A program made the translations under genes and the position numbers. Under the pieces are notes generated by a model that searched no databases, was not told the DNA's origin, and saw only the letters and a list, made by a program, of their open reading frames with translations. Source: an uncultured Clostridia bacterium (lineage in GTDB: Bacteria; Bacillota; Clostridia; UBA1381). From it: a DNA stretch of 64,000 nt. Position 1 is the stretch's first letter, and each line of letters starts with the position of its first letter. The DNA is taken from positions 62,001-126,000 of the forward strand of contig CAKSNH010000001.1 in assembly GCA_934476075.1 (NCBI GenBank), written 5' to 3'. This document shows positions 45,811-53,450 of this stretch, piece by piece.

Positions 45811-46845
45811 TTAATTTATCTTTCTGTATCCATTCATAATAAATTCTGTTATATACTTACCCTTCACACGCATACCCACCATTTTTATAACTTTTAAAAT
45901 AATTTCTTCCGATAACATCGGAATATATTGCTTTAAATTATTATCATATTCCATCAATTCGTTAAATAAGTTTATAAGTAAATCATTTTTTCTTTCTATA
46001 TTTTTAGGATAACCCCGTGAAATCAAAGCCATATTATTATCAAAATTCGATGCCAGCCCTAGAATATCACCTGTATCAGTATCACGAATAATTCCAAAAT
46101 TGAATGTATGCCTGTCAGGATTTGCACAAATGGTATCAAGAAACAACATTCTTACATAATCTCCTATACAATTCGGGCATAAACTTTTCAGCTTATCAAC
46201 AGTTTGTATATAATCTTCATTGTCATTCATAAAACTAAATGCAGGCTCAAAATTAACCACTGCATTTTCTGTAAAATCTTTCGTTTTAATAATGCCTCTC
46301 CCTCTTTTATATTCAGCCATATTAAAACCCAATTCCACTCCAAGCTGATATATGAATAATTCCGAAAACATTTCATCATGAGTTGCTTTTTTGTACATCC
46401 ACCACTCCCCATTTATCAGTTTCCAGCACTTTTCAAAGCTGCCTATGTTGGTGAGTTCGGGAGTTCTTGAATTTTTACTGTTTGCCGCACGGTTAAAACT
46501 ATCGTAGCTGCCTGTCAAAGCAAGATTTGAAAAATAATCATTGTCAAAACGCACATTTGCATAACACAACTTACTGCCAAGCGGTTTTATCCAATAATTA
46601 TCTGTAATAGTAACTGCATTTACAGCTATAACAGAATTAATATCATCACGTTCTGTAAGACGTAATGCTTTTTTTAAAAGTCTTGAATTTGCTCTATGAG
46701 AATCTATGGCTCTTATTTCAAGCCATTTTGGAACATTTCCTGTCAAATCCAAATATATTGGAACAAGTTTAGGTCTAATAATGTTTAATTTTTCGTCTAT
46801 CCATTCAGCAACCACAATATCTTTATTTAATATTAAAAAATCCAT
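45811..46845 (-). CDS. HipA-like kinase-domain protein
   Basis: A 344-residue protein. The C-terminal half holds the HipA-type catalytic and metal motifs: TICANPDRHTFNFGI and SNFDNNMAL. The N-terminal HipB-interaction part typical of E. coli HipA is reduced, more like solo CtkA-type kinases. Family members phosphorylate proteins such as tRNA synthetases and can stop growth. ATG at 46845 has AGGGGTGAG 4-5 nt upstream. The neighbouring 272-residue gene, on the same strand 90 bp upstream, may encode its partner or substrate. Confidence 0.65.
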   Translation of the reverse strand: MDFLILNKDIVVAEWIDEKLNIIRPKLVPIYLDLTGNVPKWLEIRAIDSHRANSRLLKKALRLTERDDINSVIAVNAVTITDNYWIKPLGSKLCYANVRFDNDYFSNLALTGSYDSFNRAANSKNSRTPELTNIGSFEKCWKLINGEWWMYKKATHDEMFSELFIYQLGVELGFNMAEYKRGRGIIKTKDFTENAVVNFEPAFSFMNDNEDYIQTVDKLKSLCPNCIGDYVRMLFLDTICANPDRHTFNFGIIRDTDTGDILGLASNFDNNMALISRGYPKNIERKNDLLINLFNELMEYDNNLKQYIPMLSEEIILKVIKMVGMRVKGKYITEFIMNGYRKIN

Positions 46846-46934
46846 ACATCTCACCCCTTATTTTTTTCCAAAATTATATCATACGGATATACATTTTTCA
46901 ACTTTAACATAATTCTGTCAGTGTACACTATTAA

Positions 46935-47753
46935 TCAAAAGATACCTTTATATAATAAATTTGTTATCGGTCGTGCAATATCATTCATTTCCTCAAATAT
47001 ATCATAAAATTCTTTCTTACTATTGGCATTTTCTTGTACTTCCTCTTTGCCTCTTGTGTATTTTTCCAATTCTATTTGATATTTTTCAATATTAAAAGAT
47101 ACATCCTCAAAACATTGTACATTATCATCAATATCATTGCCCCAAATATCTTTATTAATTCTGTTTCTTTTAATTGTATATTCATTTAAGTTTGCCACTT
47201 TATTTGCAATTCTGTTTGGTGCAGTTGGAGATAATCCATACTTTGCCTGAACATATGTTATGTAGGTTTCTTTAATATCTGCATTTTTTATTCTATTCCC
47301 AACGGATTTTGTCAAAAATGTCTTTGCAAACTCTTTCATAATATCATCTTCATTCATTTGTTCATTCTTAGTTACTTTTGGGGCATCCTGTACAAGTCTT
47401 TGAATTTTTTTACTATTTTCAGTATTGCTTATATCTTTGCGGAATAACCACATTCCGTATGACGTAAATACGGTTTTAAACCATTCTATATCTTCCAAAG
47501 ATAATTCAAAATCAGCTAATTGTTCATCTTCCATTGGCATTAAATTAATTGAATTGAACGAATACTTCCCTTTACTCCTTGACGGTATACTCATATCTGT
47601 GGTCATAAGTATATGCTGTATTGTATTTTTAAAATCATAAGCTACACCATCTATTGAAAAATGTATATTTGTTCCGTTAAATATACGTTTCATATTATAT
47701 GTAGTTATATTAATAGTATTGCTGTCATTATTGTATATATAGTCATATCGCAC
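46935..47753 (-). CDS. Uncharacterised protein next to the HipA-like kinase
   Basis: A 272-residue protein that I do not recognise. It is Asn/Lys-rich and hydrophilic, without signal peptide or membrane segment. A central WFKTVFTSYGMWLFRKDI stretch and a Lys/Asn-rich C terminus (YGLSPTAPNRIANKV) are visible. The GTG start at 47753 has no clear ribosome site; ATG further in (MKRIFNG, residue 21) is equally unsupported, so the N terminus is uncertain. Adjacency suggests cotranscription with the HipA-like gene. The 47754-48026 gap is AT-rich with no recognised gene. Confidence 0.55.
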   Translation of the reverse strand: MRYDYIYNNDSNTINITTYNMKRIFNGTNIHFSIDGVAYDFKNTIQHILMTTDMSIPSRSKGKYSFNSINLMPMEDEQLADFELSLEDIEWFKTVFTSYGMWLFRKDISNTENSKKIQRLVQDAPKVTKNEQMNEDDIMKEFAKTFLTKSVGNRIKNADIKETYITYVQAKYGLSPTAPNRIANKVANLNEYTIKRNRINKDIWGNDIDDNVQCFEDVSFNIEKYQIELEKYTRGKEEVQENANSKKEFYDIFEEMNDIARPITNLLYKGIF

Positions 47754-48026
47754 AAGATTGTTAAAATCACTAAAATCTATCTCTTAATATTAGAATAAAT
47801 AATATTTATATATTTGTCAATACATAAATTTATATTATCGGATTATGCCTATATCCATATGTAAAATTACTTTTTAAAACTTGTATAACACCCCGGTAAA
47901 TATATTATCAGGTTCAATTATTGAAAATATATATTATATAAATGAATACAGTTGATTAGAAAACAAAGCTTTTTAGATTGGCTTACACAGCAAGAAAATA
48001 TATCTAAATTGGAAGGGGTGATATAA

Positions 48027-49193
48027 ATGGCAAAACGTTCAAACGGAGAAGGATGTATCACAAAAACAAGTAATGGGAAATGGTCTGCGAGAATTCAAAT
48101 AGGCTTTAAGTCAGATAGCAGTCCAAAAATAAAAACATTCAGCGGCAAAACCAGAAACGAAGTAACTAAACGTCTTAACGAATATAAAAAGCAATTAGCA
48201 AATAATGTGGATATTCTAAACGGCAAAGCCCATATCAGTGAATGTATAATAAACTGGCTTGAAACTTACAAAAAGGTTGTGTTGAAACCAACCAGTTATG
48301 ACCGCTTGGAAGTTACTATCAAAAGCAACATTATCCCATACATAGGTGATAATATTGTTATTGCTATATCCTCTATGGAAATACAGAAAAATTTAATAAA
48401 TAAGTTATTTGAAAAAGGGTTATCGTATTCTACCATTAAGAAAGTGTATAATGCGTTAAACTCTTTTTTTAAGCAATATTTAATTGATGGTGTCATTTCT
48501 AAAAATCCTATGTTAGGTGTTACACTGCCATCCTCAAAAATGTTTAATACCAAAGAAATTTCAATATTAACACAAGAAGATATAGAAAAATTTTGCATCG
48601 GAGCAGTTCAAAAGTACAAAAATGCAGATAAACTTATTTGCCGAAACGGTTATGCATATGTATTTTTGCTTTTTACAGGATTGAGATTATCCGAAGCATT
48701 ATCATTGAGATATTCGGATATTGATACAGAAAACGGGATTGTAAAGATAAATCGTAATGTAGTGTCAGTCAAAAACAGAAACGAAAACGCATCATCAGTT
48801 TATACTGTGCTTGAACAAGAAAGTACAAAAACGAACGCCGGCATTCGTACAGTGCCTTTGTGTCAAAGTGCTATTGATGCATATATTCACCATAAAGAAT
48901 TATACTGTAAAAATGAAAATGACTATATTTTTAAATCCAGGAACGGCAAATTAGTATCGCCACGAAATTTTGCGAAATCATTAAATATGGTATATAAACG
49001 CTGCGGTATTAATGCCAGCGGAGCACATATATTACGTCATACTTTTGCATCTATGCTATTTGCGAAAGGTGTTAATGTAAAACTTGTATCGCAAATTTTA
49101 GGTCATTCCAATATACAGGTTACTTATGATACATATATACATTTAATTAAAGAACAAGAAATGAAAGCCGTAAATTTATTGGACATAATGTAA
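48027..49193 (+). CDS. Tyrosine recombinase/integrase
   Basis: A 388-residue integrase of Tn916 type. An N-terminal arm-binding domain (GEGCITKTSNGKWSARIQIG) and a core-binding SAM-like domain precede the catalytic domain with the Arg of GLRLSEALSLR, HILRHTFASML (HxxR), LGHSN and the nucleophile Tyr in TYDTYIHL. GGAAGGGG precedes the ATG. It lies 2.4 kb from the truncated tRNA-Trp and is a good candidate for the enzyme that inserted an element there. No excisionase gene was recognised. Confidence 0.92.
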   Translation: MAKRSNGEGCITKTSNGKWSARIQIGFKSDSSPKIKTFSGKTRNEVTKRLNEYKKQLANNVDILNGKAHISECIINWLETYKKVVLKPTSYDRLEVTIKSNIIPYIGDNIVIAISSMEIQKNLINKLFEKGLSYSTIKKVYNALNSFFKQYLIDGVISKNPMLGVTLPSSKMFNTKEISILTQEDIEKFCIGAVQKYKNADKLICRNGYAYVFLLFTGLRLSEALSLRYSDIDTENGIVKINRNVVSVKNRNENASSVYTVLEQESTKTNAGIRTVPLCQSAIDAYIHHKELYCKNENDYIFKSRNGKLVSPRNFAKSLNMVYKRCGINASGAHILRHTFASMLFAKGVNVKLVSQILGHSNIQVTYDTYIHLIKEQEMKAVNLLDIM

Positions 49194-49292
49194 AAATAAA
49201 ATAAGATAGTAACAAATTAGTGTAGAAAGTGTTGTCAGTCAAAACAACAGTTCCTTGCGTGAATATATGTATAAAATGAGAGGAGAACTAAA

Positions 49293-49574
49293 ATGGTAGA
49301 TGAACCAAAAAACGAAAAAGTAACCGTTAGATTTACAACCGATGAATTAAATGCTATTAAAGTAATGTGTAATGAATATGGTATATCCACTAGTGCATAT
49401 ATACGGGGAAGAGCTATAGAACATTTAGATGCTTCAAATGAAATTTTAGCTATTACAAATAATTTTATTTATTCTATAAGAGAAGATTTCAAAAATAAAG
49501 ATAAAATAATTAAAAAGTGGTGTGAGATATGTACAATGTTATCAGATGGAATCAAGCAGGCGACAAAGTGTTAA
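49293..49574 (+). CDS. MobC-like ribbon-helix-helix mobilisation protein
   Basis: A 93-residue protein beginning VRFTTDELNAIKVMCNEYG, the ribbon-helix-helix of MobC/relaxosome accessory proteins, then a STSAYIRGRAI helix and a coiled tail. It would bind near an origin of transfer and help the relaxase. AGGAG lies upstream. It overlaps the relaxase gene by 46 nt if that starts at 49529. Confidence 0.7.
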   Translation: MVDEPKNEKVTVRFTTDELNAIKVMCNEYGISTSAYIRGRAIEHLDASNEILAITNNFIYSIREDFKNKDKIIKKWCEICTMLSDGIKQATKC

Positions 49575-50044
49575 TTAAATTTATCAATAAAGATTATATG
49601 GACAAAAATGCATTAAATAATGTTATAGATTATTGTACAAACCCTGCTAAATGTCTATATGAACTAATTGGCGGATATAATGTTATTCCATGTATTGCTG
49701 AGCAACAAATGCGTTATACCAAATATACATTCAGAAAAGAGAGTGGAAATCAATTAATACATCTAATTGTATCATTTGATGGACATGGAGCATATTTAAC
49801 TGCTATCGCTACGGGAGTAGCTAAAAGTGTTACAAAATTTATATTTGGAAATTATCAATCAATATATGCTATACATAAAAATACGGACAATACTCATATA
49901 CATTTTGTAATAAATTCAGTAAGTTGTATTGATGGAACACGATTAGTAATCAATCGTAATTTAAAAGAAAGTTTAAATATGCTGCTCGTATCAGTTTTAG
50001 AGAATGATATTAAATTTATGAATGAACATAATTTGCATAACTAA
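49529..50044 (+). CDS. Relaxase domain protein, shortened
   Basis: A 171-residue protein equal only to the N-terminal part of MobA/VirD2-type relaxases. VIDYCTNPAK, HLIVSFD and the histidine motif IHKNTDNTHIHFVINS (HxH metal site) are present; the catalytic Tyr of the family lies near the N terminus and is not confidently placed. Normal relaxases are 300-600 residues with a C-terminal extension, which is absent, though no frameshift was seen. Start at 49529 is tentative because of the long overlap with the preceding gene. Confidence 0.7.
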   Translation: MYNVIRWNQAGDKVLIKFINKDYMDKNALNNVIDYCTNPAKCLYELIGGYNVIPCIAEQQMRYTKYTFRKESGNQLIHLIVSFDGHGAYLTAIATGVAKSVTKFIFGNYQSIYAIHKNTDNTHIHFVINSVSCIDGTRLVINRNLKESLNMLLVSVLENDIKFMNEHNLHN

Positions 50045-50150
50045 GTAATATCGGTTAATTTCAATTATATATTATAATTATGATTCTATGGATACCTTCG
50101 GGGATTCCTTAAGGGTCATACATATAATAATATTAATAGGAGTTGATTTC

Positions 50151-50425
50151 ATGTTTAACAATCAGTGTTATATCACAAAAGGTATTAATTCAAAGATTCC
50201 GGTATTGTTACAATCAATATTGTGGAATTTGATTGATACTATGGATATATCCCAAAAGGATTATATTCAGGTATTTGAATTAACTAATTGTGATAATAAA
50301 CAGCGAATAACTCATAAACAAGAAACACCGGTATATAAAAAGACATAACCAATCCGCTTAATGCTAAAATTTATGTTATTGATAATGTCAAATATTCAAC
50401 TATGTTACTGAGTGAAGAATATTAA
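50151..50425 (+). pseudogene. DUF960 gene with one frameshift
   Basis: ATG at 50151 (AGGAG upstream) opens MFNNQCYITKGINSKI, the start of a DUF960 protein, and runs to a TAA at 50348. Continuing in the shifted frame from an A run near 50335 gives ITNPLNAKIYVIDNVKYSTM and LLSEEY, the normal C terminus, ending at 50425. A single A added at that run restores the gene. It is common on mobile elements of Firmicutes; function unknown. Confidence 0.75.
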
Positions 50426-50442
50426 ACTAGGAGGAGAAAGCA

Positions 50443-51540
50443 ATGGAAGAAAAGATTATTTGCGAATTCTGCGGAGAAGTATTAGACGAAGACAGTATGC
50501 ACTATTTTGATGATACTATTATGTGCCAGGATTGTTATGAAGAGCGAACTTGTGTATGCGATTGCTGTAATGACACTATCTGGAATGAGGATAATGTAGG
50601 TGATAGCAATATCACATTATGCCAAGCGTGCTATGACCGACATTACGGAACCTGCAACTGCTGTGGTACTGTTATCTATAATGATGACATTTTTTACGAT
50701 GACGACGATGACCGTGCATACTGTCAAAGGTGTTATGAGGAACACATACTTAATTCATCTATAAAGAATTATTCTTATAAACCGGACCCGATATTCTACG
50801 GAGAAGGTCAGCCGCATTATGGGATTGAAATTGAAATAGATGGCGGCGGCAAGAACCATGATAATGCAAAAACATTATTAAATATAGGCAATAAAGATAA
50901 TGAGCACATTTACATTAAACATGACGGCAGCTTAGATGATGGTATGGAAATAGTAAGTCATCCAATGACGATTAATTATCACTTAAATAATATGTGTTGG
51001 TATGATATTTTCTCAAAGGCGTTGTTACTTGGTTACACTAGCCATCAAGCTAAAACATGCGGATTACATATTCATATTAATCGTTCTGCACTCGGAAAAA
51101 GCATTGAAGAACAGGAGAATACGATTGGTCGTATTCTCTATTTTTATGAAAAATTTTGGACAGAAATATTGAAATTTTCAAGACGTACAGAATATCAAGC
51201 CAATAGATGGGCCAGCAGATACGGCGGTGTTTTGGTAAATCCGAAAGAAAGTTTAAAATCTGCTAAAACTGCCGGGCTTGGGAGATACGTTGCAGTTAAT
51301 CTCGAAAATCATTTTACTGTTGAATTCAGAATTTTCAGAGGGACTTTAAAATATTCTACTTTTGTTGCTACATTACAATTTACCGATATGCTTGTAAGTA
51401 AAGCAAAAAGTTTGTCTGATGAGGAATTTCAAACCATGACATGGGATGATTTTATAAGCAGCATCGGAGCGGACAAGCGTAATTTAATTGAATATTTAAA
51501 AACGAGAAAATTATATATAAACGAAAGAGAGGAAATGTAA
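50443..51540 (+). CDS. Amidoligase-family enzyme with N-terminal zinc ribbons
   Basis: A 365-residue protein. The first 100 residues carry four Cys-rich zinc-binding repeats of LIM/treble-clef type (CEFCGE, CQDCYEE, CDCCND, CQACYD, CNCCGT, CQRCYEE). The rest (from about 120: HYGIEIEIDGGG, DGSLDDGMEIVSHP, CGLHIHINRSALG, RTEYQANRWASRYG, NHFTVEFRIFRGT) matches the putative amidoligase family related to glutamine synthetase, thought to join amines or ammonia to carboxyl groups. The next gene is a glutamine amidotransferase, the expected ammonia source. Together they probably form one modification unit. Confidence 0.82.
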   Translation: MEEKIICEFCGEVLDEDSMHYFDDTIMCQDCYEERTCVCDCCNDTIWNEDNVGDSNITLCQACYDRHYGTCNCCGTVIYNDDIFYDDDDDRAYCQRCYEEHILNSSIKNYSYKPDPIFYGEGQPHYGIEIEIDGGGKNHDNAKTLLNIGNKDNEHIYIKHDGSLDDGMEIVSHPMTINYHLNNMCWYDIFSKALLLGYTSHQAKTCGLHIHINRSALGKSIEEQENTIGRILYFYEKFWTEILKFSRRTEYQANRWASRYGGVLVNPKESLKSAKTAGLGRYVAVNLENHFTVEFRIFRGTLKYSTFVATLQFTDMLVSKAKSLSDEEFQTMTWDDFISSIGADKRNLIEYLKTRKLYINEREEM

Positions 51541-51541
51541 T

Positions 51542-52483
51542 ATGTGTGGATTATTCGGTTTAATAAATTATAATACAAGAGATGTAATGAACCTAAATGA
51601 AATTATTAAAAGTCTTGCTGTGGAATGTGCTGAACGCGGTACAGATGCAACCGGTGTTGCTTATGCAAATAATAATAAATTGTATATTTGTAAACGTGCT
51701 GTGGCGGCATATAAAATGAAATTTGATTTACCTTGTAATACAAAATGTATTATAGGTCATACAAGACACGCAACACAAGGTAATAAAAAATATCTTCCAA
51801 ACAATCACCCATTTCCGGGTAAAGTAAAAAATGTATCATTTGCACTTGCACATAATGGTGTTCTTTGTAATGATATTACATTACGCGAAAAATATACTTT
51901 GCCAAAAACGAAAATTGAAACTGACAGTTATATTGCAATACAGCTGTTAGAATATAAAAATAAACTTGATTTTGACAGTTTGAAATTTATGTCAGAAAAA
52001 ATATGTGGCAGTTTCAGTTTTGCAATTATGGATAATAATAACAATACATACCTTGTTAAGGGTGACAGTCCCTTATCCATTATACATTTTCCTGAATTAA
52101 AATTATATGTTTATGCAAGCACCGATAATATTCTGTGGCGAGCAATTATTGATTGCCCCCTATTTAATCAAATGAAAAACAGAGCGTTTGAAACCATTGA
52201 TATTAACAGCGGCGATATTTTAAAGATAGATAATAAAGGGAACTTATTGTATGATAAATTTAACTATATAGAATCATATATTCAAAAATATGACTGGCGA
52301 AGCTATGGTTGTTGGGATTATAGTATTGAATATGAACAAGAATATATTGAAGAACTAAAAAATATTGCCGGGACTTATGGGTATACTGATGAACAAATTG
52401 ATATACTTTACGAAGAAGGTTTCACTCCCGAAGAAATTGAAGAATTTTTATATGGAGAAGAATTTGTTATAGATAAAAAGTAA
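51542..52483 (+). CDS. Class II glutamine amidotransferase
   Basis: A 313-residue Ntn amidotransferase. After Met removal Cys2 (MCGLFGLI) would be the nucleophile; GHTRHATQG, the LAHNGVL block and ETDSYIAIQLLE match the class II glutaminase site. It would hydrolyse glutamine and pass ammonia to the amidoligase, whose stop lies 1 nt upstream. The last 60 residues are acidic and not conserved. Such amidoligase-GATase pairs occur in mobile elements and phages. Confidence 0.85.
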   Translation: MCGLFGLINYNTRDVMNLNEIIKSLAVECAERGTDATGVAYANNNKLYICKRAVAAYKMKFDLPCNTKCIIGHTRHATQGNKKYLPNNHPFPGKVKNVSFALAHNGVLCNDITLREKYTLPKTKIETDSYIAIQLLEYKNKLDFDSLKFMSEKICGSFSFAIMDNNNNTYLVKGDSPLSIIHFPELKLYVYASTDNILWRAIIDCPLFNQMKNRAFETIDINSGDILKIDNKGNLLYDKFNYIESYIQKYDWRSYGCWDYSIEYEQEYIEELKNIAGTYGYTDEQIDILYEEGFTPEEIEEFLYGEEFVIDKK

Positions 52484-52511
52484 GGATAACCATATTAGAT
52501 AACGCTGGCAC

Positions 52512-52577
52512 TTTCGCTCGGGACTGCTTTACAGCAGTCCCGAGCGAAAAAATAACATGGCTCCCACCATGTTATTT
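52512..52577. terminator. Twin hairpin between convergent operons
   Basis: A perfect 17 bp stem (52512-52528/52533-52549, TTTCGCTCGGGACTGCT and complement) is followed directly by an 11 bp stem (52550-52560/52567-52577). Read on the minus strand the second hairpin is followed by six T residues, so it can terminate the Hsp70 operon. The first can act as a barrier for the plus-strand amidotransferase transcript. The AT-rich 52578-52777 holds no recognised gene. Confidence 0.75.
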
Positions 52578-52777
52578 ATATTTACTATTATGTTAGTTGT
52601 TTAAAAAATAAAATTATTTTTTAATTATTATATAGTTTTACATCTGTATGCTGACAGCATACCAAATACATATAAATTTACTGTATAATAATTTTGGATA
52701 TTTATATTATAAACGGCTTCTTTTTTACTGACTTTTTCTCACACTCTCAATTTTAAAAACATCATAATATAATTATA

Positions 52778-53440
52778 TCAATAATTAATAGTCTTAATAA
52801 TAACAGTATTTTCTTTCTCATTCCAACTAGCATTAATTGGCATAAATAAAGATAAGTCTCTAATATATATGTATATATCACCATTATTTTGAATGACTTT
52901 TTGTGACAGAGTCACTTTGCTACTGGTCTTTTCGCTATCTTTTAATGATACTCCTACATTTTTAGAATTTACTTCAATATTATAAGTTTTTCCATCACTA
53001 GTCAACTGCATACTGTCATCATTTATATTTTTATAGGTATAATTAAGAGTATCACATAACCAAGATAGATTTACATATGTTCTTTCGTTAACAGTAATCG
53101 TTTCTTCTTTGGCTTTAATATCTGTATTATTAATTATTACTCTTGCCGTTGTTTCTTCTATCACAACCTTATCATTCATATTTTTTATACTAAAATATAT
53201 ACCGGTCGAAATTAATGCAATAATTATACACATAATTATTGGAATTTCCTTTACCAAATTTTTTCTTCTAAGATAAAATGGTAGATATAATTCCTCTCTT
53301 TTTAAACTATCAACATAGGCTTCTTTTTTATATTTTTTAAAACTTTCATCAATATATTTTTCAACATCATCGTTAAAGCCTTTTGAATCGTTTTCTATAT
53401 TATCACAGTTGATACTATATATTTTATCAACATTTTCCAT
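52778..53440 (-). CDS. Membrane-anchored protein with copper-amine-oxidase-N-like domain
   Basis: A 220-residue protein, last gene of the operon. The N-terminal 65 residues are charged and cytosolic, one transmembrane helix lies at about 66-87 (IPIIMCIIIALISTGIYFSI), and the outer part (about 100-218) resembles the copper amine oxidase N-terminal domain (VNERTYVNLSWLCDTL, IYIRDLSLFMP), a beta-alpha stalk fold frequent in Clostridia surface proteins and here with no catalytic role. It would place one component of the system at the membrane. It starts 10 nt after the AAA+ gene stop. Confidence 0.65.
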   Translation of the reverse strand: MENVDKIYSINCDNIENDSKGFNDDVEKYIDESFKKYKKEAYVDSLKREELYLPFYLRRKNLVKEIPIIMCIIIALISTGIYFSIKNMNDKVVIEETTARVIINNTDIKAKEETITVNERTYVNLSWLCDTLNYTYKNINDDSMQLTSDGKTYNIEVNSKNVGVSLKDSEKTSSKVTLSQKVIQNNGDIYIYIRDLSLFMPINASWNEKENTVIIKTINY

Positions 53441-53450
53441 ATACTATACC

